From: Flammeovirga pectinis
Lineage (GTDB): Bacteria; Bacteroidota; Bacteroidia; Cytophagales; Flammeovirgaceae
Direction: 5' to 3'
Length of the DNA: 64,000 bases
NCBI RefSeq assembly: GCF_003970675.1
Contig: NZ_CP034562.1
Span: 682,001-746,000, forward strand
Shown: in pieces, positions 44,748 to 53,992 of the stretch
How the letters are laid out: each line of letters starts with the position of its first letter
How positions within the stretch are numbered: position 1 is the first letter of the stretch
Notes under the pieces: generated by a model
The model's input: the letters and a program-made list of their open reading frames with translations, nothing else
Told to the model about the DNA's origin: nothing
Databases searched by the model: none
Program-made: the position numbers and the translations under genes

Positions 44748-47456
44748 ATGATAAAAGTAGGGATATTTTTTGGAGGTATTTCACGAGAGCGTGAAATCTC
44801 CTTTGCGGGAGGTAGAACTGTCTACGATAATTTAGACAAACATTTGTTCGAGCCTGTACCGATTTTTGTTGATAGTTTAGGCAACTTCATTCATTTGGAG
44901 TGGTCATATGTATATAAAGGAACGGTTAGAGATTTTTATCCGCCGGTACAAAGCATTCCAGAAAATTTACAAGGTTTTCAGATGTATGTGGAGTCATTGG
45001 GTAAACTTACAGAAGCACAAGCTACAGAAATGGCGAGTGCAGTAGGAGAGAAAATTAATCCTAATCAGTTTGCAGATCTTTTTGATTTTGCATTTTTGGC
45101 TCTTCACGGACCTTTTGGTGAAGATGGTAATTTGCAAGGTATTTTAGAGTGGTATGGTTTACCTTACTCAGGGGCAGGAGTGTTATCTTCTGCAATTGGT
45201 ATTGATAAAATTACCCAAAAGAAATTATTTACTGATTTACAGCTTACAACACCAGATTATGATGTTATTGATGCTCAAGATCTGGTAAATGACAAGGTGG
45301 CTTCTACTTTTTCTAGATTGAAAAAGAAATTAGGTATGCCTTTAGTTGTAAAAGCTCCGAGACAAGGATCTTCTTTAGGTGTAAGTATTGTAAAAGAAGA
45401 TAGTTTGTCTGCTTTTGTTGCTGCAGCTAAAAAATCTTTATTTATTGAAGAAGTTAAAGCAACAGATTGGATCAACTTGTCTGCAGAAAATAAAATTCGT
45501 TTTGTTCATGATTTTGCAGATGTTCGTTTGGGAATAGGTTTACCTGTATATGTTAATGGTCAAGAAGATCATATTATTTATAATCCAAAAGAACTTTTAG
45601 AACACCTAGATCTTCATCTTGTAGATAAGAAACAAGATCTATTAAGTTATCAATCTTTAGATGCAGAAGAGCGTTTATTGATAGAAGAGCATGTTCAAGG
45701 ACGAGAATTTTCTTGTATTGTAATTGAAGATGAAAACGGTGTTCCTTTAGCATTGCCTCCAACAGAAATAGTTAGAGGGAATGAAGGTGTTTTTGATTAT
45801 AGATCAAAGTACCTGCCAGGGATGAGCAGAAAGGTAACCCCAATTGATCTTCCAATTGAGAAAACTAGAGAGATTCAAAAAGATTGTGAGAACCTGTACT
45901 CAAAACTACAATTTGATGTTTACGCAAGAATTGATGGCTTTGTAACTGCAGATGGAACGGTATTATTAAACGATCCGAATACTACTTCGGGTATGATGCC
46001 ATCTTCTTTCTTTTTCCACCAAGCAGCAGAGATTGGTTTAAATCCATCTCAATTTCTAACATTTATTATTCGTACATCTTTAGCATGTAGAATAAGATCA
46101 GGAAAGAATACCGTAGTAACTAAACCACTTTTAACAAAGTTAGATCATCAAATTAATGCTTCAAGTACTACAGAGCATCAAGTGCTTAGAGTTGGAGTAA
46201 TAATGGGTGGTTATTCTTCTGAAAGACATATTTCTGTAGAAAGTGGTAGAAATATTTTTGAGAAACTAGCCTCATCACATAAATATGAAGCTATTCCTAT
46301 TTTCTTAACAGGTACAGCAGAAGATCATAAGTTATTTGAATTGCCAGTTAACATTATGCTTAAGGATAATGCTGATGATATCAAATTAAAAATTGACCAA
46401 GCGCTATCTGGAGAAAAGCACCCTGTTTTAACAGAAGCTATTGAAAAGGCAAAGCCAATTACAGCTAAATATGCTGCAGGGGCTTGTTTTGATCCAAAAC
46501 CTTTAGATTACGACAAGTTAAAAGAAAGGGTAGATGCTATTTTTATTGCTCTACATGGTAGACCTGGTGAAGATGGTGCTGTACAAAAGCATTTAAATAA
46601 AAGACACATTCCTTATAATGGTTCTGATGTTGATAGTTCGGAAATAACTATTGATAAATATCTTACAACAGAAATACTTAAAAAGAGCGGTGTTCTTGTT
46701 GCTGAACATATGTTGCTTGAAAAAGCAGATTGGCAAAAAGATAAGAAGTTAGCAATTGATGAGGTAGAGAAAGATTTTACTTACCCAATAATTGCAAAAC
46801 CATCTGATGATGGATGTAGCTCTGCTGTAATGATGATTAAAAAGCGTGAGCAGCTAGAAGATTTTGCAGAAGCTATTTTTAGAGTGGAAGATGAAGTTAA
46901 TGAGAGTTTAAGAAATAAATTAAACCTTGATAAAAACGAAGAATTTCCTTCTAAACAACGTATTTTAATAGAAGAGTTGATTAGTCCTAACGGAGCAGAT
47001 CACTTTCTTGAAATTACTGGCGGAATGCTTACAAAATGGCATAATGACGGTACTAGGTCATATGAGATTTTTGAACCATCAGAAGCCTTAGCTAGTGGCG
47101 AAATTCTTTCTCTTGAAGAGAAATTTTTAGCTGGTGAAGGTCAAAATATTACACCTCCTCGTTTTTCTACAGATAGCCAAGAACAAAAATGGATATCAAC
47201 TGCAGTTCGTAAGGACCTAGAAAAAGTGGCAAAAGAACTTAATGTTCAAGGTTATTGTAGAATTGATGCTTTTGTAAGAATTTGGAGAGAAGAAAAGCGT
47301 GTAGAGACAATTATTATTGAGGTAAATTCTTTACCTGGTATGACTCCCGCAACTTGTATTTTCCATCAAGCAGCAATTAATGGTTACAAACCTTTTGACT
47401 TTATTGATAGTATTTTAGATTACGGAATAAAACGAACAGAAGCTACTCTTAGCTAA
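44748..47456 (+). CDS. ddl: Double-length D-alanine--D-alanine ligase (two Ddl units fused)
   Basis: A 902-residue protein; the usual Ddl has 310-370. The start at 44748 (MIKVGIFFGG) is chosen because a TAAATTTG box lies at 44734. Unit 1 (about 1-465): GGISREREISFAGGR, LALHGPFGEDG, FDYRSKYLPGM, and NDPNTTSGM (D409, N411). Unit 2 (about 480-900): GGYSSERHISVESGR, IALHGRPGEDG, then EVNSLPGMTP (E858, N860). Unit 2 keeps the usual metal pair ExN; unit 1 has D-P-N instead. Each unit is an ATP-grasp fold joining two D-Ala. Both halves may be active, or unit 1 may be regulatory. It lies six bases before a PASTA gene, so wall synthesis is the shared theme. Confidence 0.9.
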   Translation: MIKVGIFFGGISREREISFAGGRTVYDNLDKHLFEPVPIFVDSLGNFIHLEWSYVYKGTVRDFYPPVQSIPENLQGFQMYVESLGKLTEAQATEMASAVGEKINPNQFADLFDFAFLALHGPFGEDGNLQGILEWYGLPYSGAGVLSSAIGIDKITQKKLFTDLQLTTPDYDVIDAQDLVNDKVASTFSRLKKKLGMPLVVKAPRQGSSLGVSIVKEDSLSAFVAAAKKSLFIEEVKATDWINLSAENKIRFVHDFADVRLGIGLPVYVNGQEDHIIYNPKELLEHLDLHLVDKKQDLLSYQSLDAEERLLIEEHVQGREFSCIVIEDENGVPLALPPTEIVRGNEGVFDYRSKYLPGMSRKVTPIDLPIEKTREIQKDCENLYSKLQFDVYARIDGFVTADGTVLLNDPNTTSGMMPSSFFFHQAAEIGLNPSQFLTFIIRTSLACRIRSGKNTVVTKPLLTKLDHQINASSTTEHQVLRVGVIMGGYSSERHISVESGRNIFEKLASSHKYEAIPIFLTGTAEDHKLFELPVNIMLKDNADDIKLKIDQALSGEKHPVLTEAIEKAKPITAKYAAGACFDPKPLDYDKLKERVDAIFIALHGRPGEDGAVQKHLNKRHIPYNGSDVDSSEITIDKYLTTEILKKSGVLVAEHMLLEKADWQKDKKLAIDEVEKDFTYPIIAKPSDDGCSSAVMMIKKREQLEDFAEAIFRVEDEVNESLRNKLNLDKNEEFPSKQRILIEELISPNGADHFLEITGGMLTKWHNDGTRSYEIFEPSEALASGEILSLEEKFLAGEGQNITPPRFSTDSQEQKWISTAVRKDLEKVAKELNVQGYCRIDAFVRIWREEKRVETIIIEVNSLPGMTPATCIFHQAAINGYKPFDFIDSILDYGIKRTEATLS

Positions 47457-47462
47457 TTCATT

Positions 47463-48293
47463 ATGGATAAAACGAAAATTAAACAATTAATCTTTGGAGA
47501 TACACCATCAGCACTCTTAATAAATATAGGGTTGATGGTAGTAGTAAGTTTATTCTTACTATTGATCTTTTTTCAAGTATACTTGCCAATATCAACAAAT
47601 CATGCTGAAACTGTTACAGTGCCAGATATCGATAGTTTGTCTATTGAAGATGCAAGAAAACGATTAGAGTCTTCTGGATTAAGATATCAAATATTTGATT
47701 CATCAGCAGTTAATTACAATCCAGACCTTCCTTATTTAACAGTTTTATCTCAAACTCCTGTATCTGGAGAAAAGGTAAAGGATAATAGAAAAATTTATTT
47801 AACTGTCAATCCTTCGGAACCTGCTTCTATAGAGTTACCAGATTTAATAGATGGTTCTTTAAAAAATGCGGTTGTTCGTCTTAAAAACTTAGGAATGAAA
47901 GTAGGAACTGTAGATAGAAAACCAGATAGATTTGTAAATAATGTATTAAAAGTACGTTACAACGGAAGATGGATTTCTAAAACAGAACTTAAAAGAGGCT
48001 TTAAAGTATTGAAAGGTACAAATATTGATTTAGTAGTAGGTGATGGTATGGGTAACGCTACTATTGAAGTGCCTAATGTTGTTGGTATGACTGAAGGAGA
48101 TGCTGAATTTGTATTGTTTGGGCAGGGTCTTGGTAAAGGAAGAGTACAATATATTGAATACGATACAATTCCTGGAGTTGTCGTTCGTCAATCGCCAGTA
48201 GCAGAAGTTAATGCTGCATCTGGAAGATATCCTAGAATTCGTTTGGGAAGAACAATAGATTTATATGTTTCTGAGTTTTCTGGAAACAAATAA
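47463..48293 (+). CDS. PASTA-domain membrane protein
   Basis: A 276-residue protein with one N-terminal anchor (about 19-40, LINIGLMVVVSLFLLLIFFQ) and three PASTA units: about 55-120 (VTVPDIDSLSIEDARKRL), 125-195 (IELPDLIDGSLKNAVVRL) and 203-272 (IEVPNVVGMTEGDAEFVL). PASTA domains bind peptidoglycan fragments or wall enzymes. In many Bacteroidetes ddl is followed by such a gene, so a periplasmic sensor or scaffold for wall synthesis is likely. There is no kinase domain. Spacing of six bases from ddl shows co-transcription. Confidence 0.9.
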   Translation: MDKTKIKQLIFGDTPSALLINIGLMVVVSLFLLLIFFQVYLPISTNHAETVTVPDIDSLSIEDARKRLESSGLRYQIFDSSAVNYNPDLPYLTVLSQTPVSGEKVKDNRKIYLTVNPSEPASIELPDLIDGSLKNAVVRLKNLGMKVGTVDRKPDRFVNNVLKVRYNGRWISKTELKRGFKVLKGTNIDLVVGDGMGNATIEVPNVVGMTEGDAEFVLFGQGLGKGRVQYIEYDTIPGVVVRQSPVAEVNAASGRYPRIRLGRTIDLYVSEFSGNK

Positions 48294-48312
48294 ATAAAAA
48301 AAATAGATACGA

Positions 48313-48349
48313 AAAGGGCTATTACAATACTGTAATAGTCCTTTTTTTT
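48313..48349. terminator. Intrinsic terminator of the ddl-PASTA operon
   Basis: A stem of about 14 bp (48313-48326 with 48331-48344; one G-T pair, loop ATAC) is followed by a run of T. It lies between convergent genes and may also end the LRR gene. Confidence 0.85.
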
Positions 48350-48350
48350 G

Positions 48351-49229
48351 TTACATATCGAAAATGATATGGGTGTTAGGTAATAATAACCTTAGCCTTT
48401 TTACATCCGTTTCTTCTAATGGATTACCAGCAAGAACAAGTGTTTCTAAATTTTTTAAATTTTCTATATTCTTAGGGAGTTTTTGTATTCTATTTAATGA
48501 TAAATCAAGAACTTTTAATGCGTATAAATTATCAATGTTTTTTGGTAGCTCTTCGATTTTATTTCCTCTTAAATTTAAGTAAGATAAATGTTCTAATGTA
48601 GAAACTTCTTTTGGTAACTTTGATAAATCATTATTACTAAGGTTAAGGCTATAAAGATATTTGAATTTACTTATTTCAGAAGGAATAACAGAAATATTAT
48701 TTTGTCCTAAATCTAATGATATGATATATGGGCAACTATTATATAAAGTACCTAGACTTTTTATTTTATTAGAAGATGCACTAATTGAAATTAGGTTAGA
48801 AAACTCACTCACATCATTTGGAATAGAGCTGTAATTCTGAGATGAAAGGTCTATACAATACGCTTTGTCGGCTGTTAATGCAGCACTCTTAATCATGTAG
48901 CATTCTGCACGCCCTAATTCGTATAATTTCTCTATTGCTTCAAAATGATCATATTTTATGGCTTCAATTAAATCAAGGCATAATTCTGAATTAATGTACC
49001 CTTCTTTTTTACCTAAAAGATCTTTGCAGATTGCTCTATGATAATATGCTTCTCCTAAATTATCCTGTATACTAATTGCCATTGTAAAATCTCCTATAGC
49101 TTTAAGGTAATTTTCACTAGAAAGATTAGTCAAACCTTTCGATATGAAAGTGCTAGGATCGTTATTGAGGGTAAATGAGCTTAATCCAATTGCAAGGGTT
49201 AGTAATGATATTCTTATTATGGTTTTCAT
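48351..49229 (-). CDS. Exported TPR-plus-leucine-rich-repeat protein
   Basis: A 292-residue protein with an N-terminal signal (LLTLAIGLSSF, ending near residue 21). Residues about 28-110 are helical TPR-like repeats (LSSENYLKAIGDFTMAISIQ, LGEAYYHRAICKDLLG). Residues about 125-290 form seven LRRs of the type LxxLxLxxNxIxxLPxx (for example LSYLNLRGNKIEELPKNI). The combination suggests a periplasmic or surface protein-binding scaffold. There is no T9SS tail, and no partner gene is apparent. It appears to be a single gene. Confidence 0.8.
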   Translation of the reverse strand: MKTIIRISLLTLAIGLSSFTLNNDPSTFISKGLTNLSSENYLKAIGDFTMAISIQDNLGEAYYHRAICKDLLGKKEGYINSELCLDLIEAIKYDHFEAIEKLYELGRAECYMIKSAALTADKAYCIDLSSQNYSSIPNDVSEFSNLISISASSNKIKSLGTLYNSCPYIISLDLGQNNISVIPSEISKFKYLYSLNLSNNDLSKLPKEVSTLEHLSYLNLRGNKIEELPKNIDNLYALKVLDLSLNRIQKLPKNIENLKNLETLVLAGNPLEETDVKRLRLLLPNTHIIFDM

Positions 49230-49325
49230 CTTGAAATGGTAGTAGTGTAATAGATTATTTATTACTCTAATAACATACTTATGAAATAAGAAGTTTACAA
49301 AAAAAGTGGTGTTGTGATAAGAAAC

Positions 49326-50162
49326 TTACACAGCTGATTTTTGGGTAGTAGTTGTGTTATTTTCTTCTTGACCATCCTGCATATATGCTCGAATCTTAGT
49401 ACGCAGTTCAATTGATGAAAGGTTGTGATCAATTACGCCGCCTTGTATGTAAGACATTTGTCCTGTTTCTTCAGAAACAATTAAAACAATAGCATTAGTA
49501 TTTTCTGTCATACCAATACCTGCTCTATGACGTAAGCCCATTGTAGCGGGTATATTAGGGTTTTCCGAAATAGGTAAAATACATCTCGCTGCCTGAATTC
49601 TATTATTATAAATCAGACAAGCACCATCATGCATTGGAGAGTTCTTAAAGAATATTGAAAGCAATAATCGTTTTGAAATTTTAGCATCAACAAAGTCACC
49701 AGTTTCAGCATAAAATTGTAAATCACTGTCTTTAGAAATAACAATTAAAGCCCCAGTATTTGTTCCACTCATGTCTTTCATTGCATCAATAATAGAAGGG
49801 ATATCTAAATTGATTTCATAATCTTTTCCTTTTCCTCTAAATAATTGAAAAAGAGGGAAGTTTTTAAAATCAGTTGATTTACCAATTATTAAAAGGAACT
49901 TTCTAATTTCTTGTTGGAAAAGTATGATTGCAGCAATTACACCAACATCAATAAATTGGCTTAGTATTTCTGAAAGCAATTCCATGTCTGTTGCTTTCAC
50001 CACCAAGTAAGTGAGGTATATTGATAACCCACCAACGAAGATTTTTAAAGCAACACTCCCTTTAATTAATTTGTATAGATGGAACAGCAAGACCGACACC
50101 AGTAAGATATCGAGCACGTCAACGAAATTAATTTCTAAAAAACCGACGCTAAATAATAACAT
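49326..50162 (-). CDS. cdaA: Diadenylate cyclase (c-di-AMP synthase), CdaA type
   Basis: A 278-residue protein with three N-terminal spans (about 14-32, 38-56, 68-83) and then a DAC domain. MHDGA (177-181) and GLRHRAGIG (209-217) are the DGA and RHR motifs needed to bind ATP and make c-di-AMP from two ATP molecules. The membrane-anchored form is CdaA (DacA). c-di-AMP controls potassium and osmolyte balance and wall integrity. It follows folP on the same strand with a 92-base gap. No CdaR-type regulator adjoins in this window, in contrast to Firmicutes. Confidence 0.93.
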   Translation of the reverse strand: MLLFSVGFLEINFVDVLDILLVSVLLFHLYKLIKGSVALKIFVGGLSIYLTYLVVKATDMELLSEILSQFIDVGVIAAIILFQQEIRKFLLIIGKSTDFKNFPLFQLFRGKGKDYEINLDIPSIIDAMKDMSGTNTGALIVISKDSDLQFYAETGDFVDAKISKRLLLSIFFKNSPMHDGACLIYNNRIQAARCILPISENPNIPATMGLRHRAGIGMTENTNAIVLIVSEETGQMSYIQGGVIDHNLSSIELRTKIRAYMQDGQEENNTTTTQKSAV

Positions 50163-50254
50163 TTAATTGCTGTTCGAGATGTGATTATAAAGTACAATCT
50201 AAGATGAAAGTACCTGATTACAAAAATATATGCTTTATTTTAAAATGAAACAGT

Positions 50255-51088
50255 TTATTGTATAAGTTTTACACATTCAACTGCAGGTTTAACATCATGA
50301 ACTCTCAAAATGTGTGCTCCTTTTAAAATTGCTAGTGTATTTAACACAGATGTTCCATTTAAAGCTTCACTAGAAGTAATCCCTAATTTTTTTGTAATCA
50401 TTGATTTTCTTGATACGCCAACTAATATTGGTAAGTTTAATTCTTTAAATAAATGTAGGTTTTGAAGAAGTTCATAATTTTGCTCAATTGTTTTAGCAAA
50501 ACCAAAACCAGGATCAATAATTATATCTGCTGTACCATCAGAAAGAAACTCTTGAGATTTTTCTGCAAAATATTTCATCACCTCAAATGTAACTCCTTTA
50601 GGGTAATCTGTTAGGCTTTTCATAGTTTGTGGAGTTCCACGCATATGCATCATGATATATGGAATGTTTAATTCTTTTACTGTATTAAACATCTTATCAT
50701 CTAAATTTCCACCAGAAATATCATTGATAATATCAGCACCAAAATACGTTGCGTTTTTAGCAACATTACTCCTAAAAGTATCAATTGAAATTATACTATT
50801 TGGGAATTTATTTTTTATAGCTTCAATTATTGGAAGGACTCTATTTAATTCTTCTTCTTCTTTTACATGGTCTGCACCAGGTCGAGAAGAATAACCACCT
50901 ATATCTAAGATACTCGCTCCTTCATTTAGCATTGTTTCAGCTTGAAGAACGGCATCATCAACATAAACTTTCCTACTGTTATTATAAAATGAATCTGGGG
51001 TGGCATTAATGATCCCCATCACCTTAGTACTATTTAAATCGAATAATTTTCCTTTTATTTTCAAGGAAAAAGAAGAAGGATTAATCAT
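50255..51088 (-). CDS. folP: Dihydropteroate synthase
   Basis: A 277-residue protein of normal length. VMGIINATPDSFYNNSRK (about 22-39) and ILDIGGYSSRPGADHV (60-75) hold the loop 1 and 2 motifs, ISIDTFRSNVA and INDISGGNLDD follow, and PYIMMHMRG and IIIDPGFGFAKT bind pterin. It joins p-aminobenzoate to the pterin precursor of folate. folP and cdaA are neighbours in many Bacteroidetes. Its minus-strand promoter is TAACTTTG (51134-51127), which faces the promoter of the divergent DUF1599 gene. Confidence 0.95.
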   Translation of the reverse strand: MINPSSFSLKIKGKLFDLNSTKVMGIINATPDSFYNNSRKVYVDDAVLQAETMLNEGASILDIGGYSSRPGADHVKEEEELNRVLPIIEAIKNKFPNSIISIDTFRSNVAKNATYFGADIINDISGGNLDDKMFNTVKELNIPYIMMHMRGTPQTMKSLTDYPKGVTFEVMKYFAEKSQEFLSDGTADIIIDPGFGFAKTIEQNYELLQNLHLFKELNLPILVGVSRKSMITKKLGITSSEALNGTSVLNTLAILKGAHILRVHDVKPAVECVKLIQ

Positions 51089-51114
51089 TTAGTTTGAGGT
51101 TCGACGTCTATACT

Positions 51115-51135
51115 CTAACTTTACATCAAAGTTAG
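51115..51135. promoter_or_regulatory. Overlapping face-to-face promoters for folP and the DUF1599 gene
   Basis: CTAACTTT (51115-51122) and AAAGTTAG (51128-51135) form a perfect inverted repeat. It places TAACTTTA on the plus strand (51116-51123) and TAACTTTG on the minus strand (51134-51127), each a -7 box. Predicted starts would be about 51130 (plus) and 51120 (minus), so the two transcripts begin within a few bases and overlap. A single operator could control both. Confidence 0.5.
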
Positions 51136-51169
51136 CTGAAAATAATCAGTAACAAAGGAAAGTAAGAAG

Positions 51170-51724
51170 ATGACACAAGCAGAAAAGACAGAAAAAGAGT
51201 TTAAAGCTGTAATAGAAAAGTGTAGAGCTTTATTTGAAAAGAAAACGATTGATTATGGTACTGCATGGAGGATTTTACGTCTACCATCTATCACAGATCA
51301 GATATATATAAAAGCAATGCGAATCCGTTCTATTCAAGAAAAAGGAGAGCAGAAAATAGATGAGGATATTTTAGGCGAGTTTATTGCTATAATTAATTAT
51401 TGTTTGATGGCATTAACTCAATTAGATTTGAGAGATGATGACCGAATGGATTTAAATCCAGAAGAGGTAATGTCACAATATGATAAGCATGCAATACAAA
51501 CTACGCAATTGATGTTCGATAAAAACCATGATTATGGTGAAGCATGGAGAATGATGCGTGTATCTAGTATTACTGATATCATTTTAATGAAATTACTAAG
51601 AGTAAAACAAATTGAAGGAAACGACGGTAAAACTATTGTTTCTGAAGGTGTGGATGCCAATTATCAAGACATGATTAATTATTCAATTTTTGCTTTGATT
51701 CTTTCAGGTTTCGTGGCAGAGTAA
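51170..51724 (+). CDS. DUF1599 protein (possible nucleotide-binding)
   Basis: A 184-residue protein, all helical, with two repeats. The first has KKTIDYGTAWRILRLPSITDQIYIKAMRI (27-55) and the second DKNHDYGEAWRMMRVSSITDIILMKLLRV (117-145). This internal duplication is characteristic of DUF1599, which is related to all-alpha NTP pyrophosphatase-like folds. The conserved DYG-AWR parts occur in both halves; no catalytic role is proven. It precedes the DoxX-like gene by 42 bases, in an arrangement typical of Bacteroidetes. Confidence 0.85.
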   Translation: MTQAEKTEKEFKAVIEKCRALFEKKTIDYGTAWRILRLPSITDQIYIKAMRIRSIQEKGEQKIDEDILGEFIAIINYCLMALTQLDLRDDDRMDLNPEEVMSQYDKHAIQTTQLMFDKNHDYGEAWRMMRVSSITDIILMKLLRVKQIEGNDGKTIVSEGVDANYQDMINYSIFALILSGFVAE

Positions 51725-51766
51725 TTAAAAAACACTAACAGACATTATTACTAATACATAAGATTA

Positions 51767-52915
51767 ATGAAAACTTTACAGAGAATATTAGCCATAGTTG
51801 TTGGTTTAGTATTTATTATTTCTGGGTTGGTTAAAATTGACGACCCTATGGGAACAGCCATAAAATTTGAAGAGTACTTTCATGTCTTTGCAGATGATTT
51901 TGCGGGAGTTTTAGGCTTTCTTGAATCATTCTTCATAGCATTAGTTCCTTATTCATTATGGTTGTCTGTTTTGTTTTCGTCTTTTGAAGTAATTCTAGGT
52001 GTTGCATTAGTTATTGGCTTTAGACAAAAAATATCTCTAAAAGCAACTTTAGCACTTTTGATATTCTTTGGTTTCTTGACTTTCTATTCTGCATATTTTA
52101 ATAAAGTTACAGATTGTGGTTGCTTTGGAGATGCGTATAAATTTTCACCTTGGGGTTCTTTTACAAAAGATGTTGTACTTCTAGTGTTATTAGTGTTTTC
52201 TATGGCTCTATTGCCTAAAGAAAAACCAATGCAATTTACAGGGTATTCAGTTCCGAATAGACAAAGTACTAAAACGTGGAAAACGATAACAATATTGGTT
52301 GTTACATTATTTTCTTTTGGTACGTGTACTTATGCAATAAGGCATTTACCTCCAGTTGATTTTAGACCTTATAAAATTGGAGCAAATATTGGCCAAATGA
52401 TGCAGCCTCAAGCGCCTTGTCAGAATCTATTTTTTATGGAAAGAGACGGTGTTGTTAAAGAGTTTGATTCTTATCCAACAGATCCAACTTGGAAATTTAA
52501 GAAAATGGAAATTGTAAATGCAGAAGAGTGCGAACCTCTAATTCCTGATTATTATATTTCTAATGAGGAAGGGGAAGATTTTACTGACCTTACTATAAAA
52601 GGAACGAGGTTATTGGTGATTGTGCAAAATGTTTCTGAAATTGAAGAAGAGACAATACAACCAATAGTTAATTTGGTTAACGAACTAAGTGAAAAAGAAA
52701 TTCAGAGTATTACTATTACAAGTGATGCTACTGATTTTATGAAATTTACAGAAAGAGTTCATCTTTCTATTCCATATTATTACGCAGACGCTACGGTATT
52801 AAAAGCTATGATCAGATCAAATCCGGGTGTAATGTTAGTAAAAGATGGAACTATTTTAGGTAAGTGGCATTATAATGACACCCCTACAGCTCAAGATATA
52901 ACTACACTTTTATAA
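51767..52915 (+). CDS. BT_3928-type DoxX/MauE-like membrane protein
   Basis: A 382-residue protein with a four-span N-terminal region (about 7-25, 45-60, 65-90, 128-145) containing SGLVKIDDPMG and TDCGCFGDAYKFSPWGSF. The Cys pair and Gly motif resemble the DoxX/MauE family, where it relates to disulfide or redox partners. A fifth span (about 168-190) follows, then a C-terminal domain with a beta-alpha-beta pattern (TRLLVIVQNVSEIEEE, SITITSDATDFMKF, PGVMLVKDGTILGKW) that looks thioredoxin-like without a CxxC. The family is regularly linked with DUF1599 in Bacteroidetes. Function is unknown; a role in envelope redox is inferred. Confidence 0.8.
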   Translation: MKTLQRILAIVVGLVFIISGLVKIDDPMGTAIKFEEYFHVFADDFAGVLGFLESFFIALVPYSLWLSVLFSSFEVILGVALVIGFRQKISLKATLALLIFFGFLTFYSAYFNKVTDCGCFGDAYKFSPWGSFTKDVVLLVLLVFSMALLPKEKPMQFTGYSVPNRQSTKTWKTITILVVTLFSFGTCTYAIRHLPPVDFRPYKIGANIGQMMQPQAPCQNLFFMERDGVVKEFDSYPTDPTWKFKKMEIVNAEECEPLIPDYYISNEEGEDFTDLTIKGTRLLVIVQNVSEIEEETIQPIVNLVNELSEKEIQSITITSDATDFMKFTERVHLSIPYYYADATVLKAMIRSNPGVMLVKDGTILGKWHYNDTPTAQDITTLL

Positions 52916-52926
52916 TATAAAATCGC

Positions 52927-53982
52927 GTGCTACAATTTGTAATTAATAGATTAATGTATGGTTTTTTGGTAATATGGGGCGTAATAACCGTAGTGTTTTT
53001 ACTGTTTCATACATTACCTGGTAACCCTGTTGATTTAATGTCAGGACAGCATGCAGATTTAGAAACAAGAGAGTTAATAAGAAAAGAACTAGGGTTAGAC
53101 CAACCCTTATCCGTTCAATATTTAAGGTATTTAGCAGATCTATCTCCTATTTCAATAGAAAAGGATACTCCAAAAGTAAAAAAGAAGTATGATTATTATG
53201 CTCTTTTTTCTATTGGAAGTTCTGTCCTTGTCGTTAAATATCCTTATTTAAGGAGGTCATTTCAGACCAATAAAAGAGTAGATACTATTTTAATAGAAAG
53301 TTTACCAGGCACACTCTGGTTATCTTTAACTGCTATAATTATTGCAACAACAATCGGTATCTTATTAGGAATGGCTGCAGCAGTAAATTATGGTACTAAG
53401 ATAGATCATGCAATTGTAAGTGGTTCTGTGGTTTTTATTTCTATGCCTTCTTTTGTACTTGCTATACTCATGGCAATTACCTTTGGTTATTATTTATCTG
53501 ATTTTACTCATTTAAATATGACGGGTTCTTTATGGATGAACGACCCACTCTATGGGAGGCAACTTCATTTAGAAAACTTAATTCTACCTTCCATTACTTT
53601 AGCTACACGCCCTCTTGCAATTATTATTCAATTGACAAGAAGTTCAATGTTAGATGTAATGTCTCAAGATTATATACGGACAGCTAAAGCTAAAGGTGCT
53701 AGTTTTATTAGAGTAATATTTATGCATACTTTAAGAAATGCATTAAATCCAGTAATTACAGCAGTATCTGGATGGATGGCTACAATGATGGCAGGTGCAT
53801 TTTTTATAGAATATATTTTTAAATGGAAAGGGCTTGGTTTTAAAACAATTCAAGCTGTTGAGTATTTAGATTTACCCGTTGTAATGGGAGCTACTATTCT
53901 TATCGCTTTTGGTTTTGTATTGGTAAATATCTTTGTTGATATTTTATATGCTGTAATAGATCCTAAAGTGAGGATTCAATAA
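52927..53982 (+). CDS. DppB/OppB-type ABC transporter permease, standing alone
   Basis: A 351-residue inner-membrane permease using GTG as start codon (52927), where the fit to the family N-terminus is good (QFVINRLMYGFLVIWGVITVVFLLFH). FHTLPGNPVDLM (27-38) and ELIRKELGLDQPLSVQYLRYL (49-69) are typical of the dipeptide/oligopeptide group. LTRSSMLDVMSQDYIRTAKAKGAS (about 236-259) is the EAA loop that contacts the ATPase. The usual partners (DppC, DppD, DppF and a binding protein) are not adjacent, so they must be elsewhere. An insertion of about 40 residues after residue 69 separates the peptide-transport motif from the second span. The next gene begins after ten bases. Confidence 0.88.
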   Translation: MLQFVINRLMYGFLVIWGVITVVFLLFHTLPGNPVDLMSGQHADLETRELIRKELGLDQPLSVQYLRYLADLSPISIEKDTPKVKKKYDYYALFSIGSSVLVVKYPYLRRSFQTNKRVDTILIESLPGTLWLSLTAIIIATTIGILLGMAAAVNYGTKIDHAIVSGSVVFISMPSFVLAILMAITFGYYLSDFTHLNMTGSLWMNDPLYGRQLHLENLILPSITLATRPLAIIIQLTRSSMLDVMSQDYIRTAKAKGASFIRVIFMHTLRNALNPVITAVSGWMATMMAGAFFIEYIFKWKGLGFKTIQAVEYLDLPVVMGATILIAFGFVLVNIFVDILYAVIDPKVRIQ

Positions 53983-53992
53983 AGATATAATT

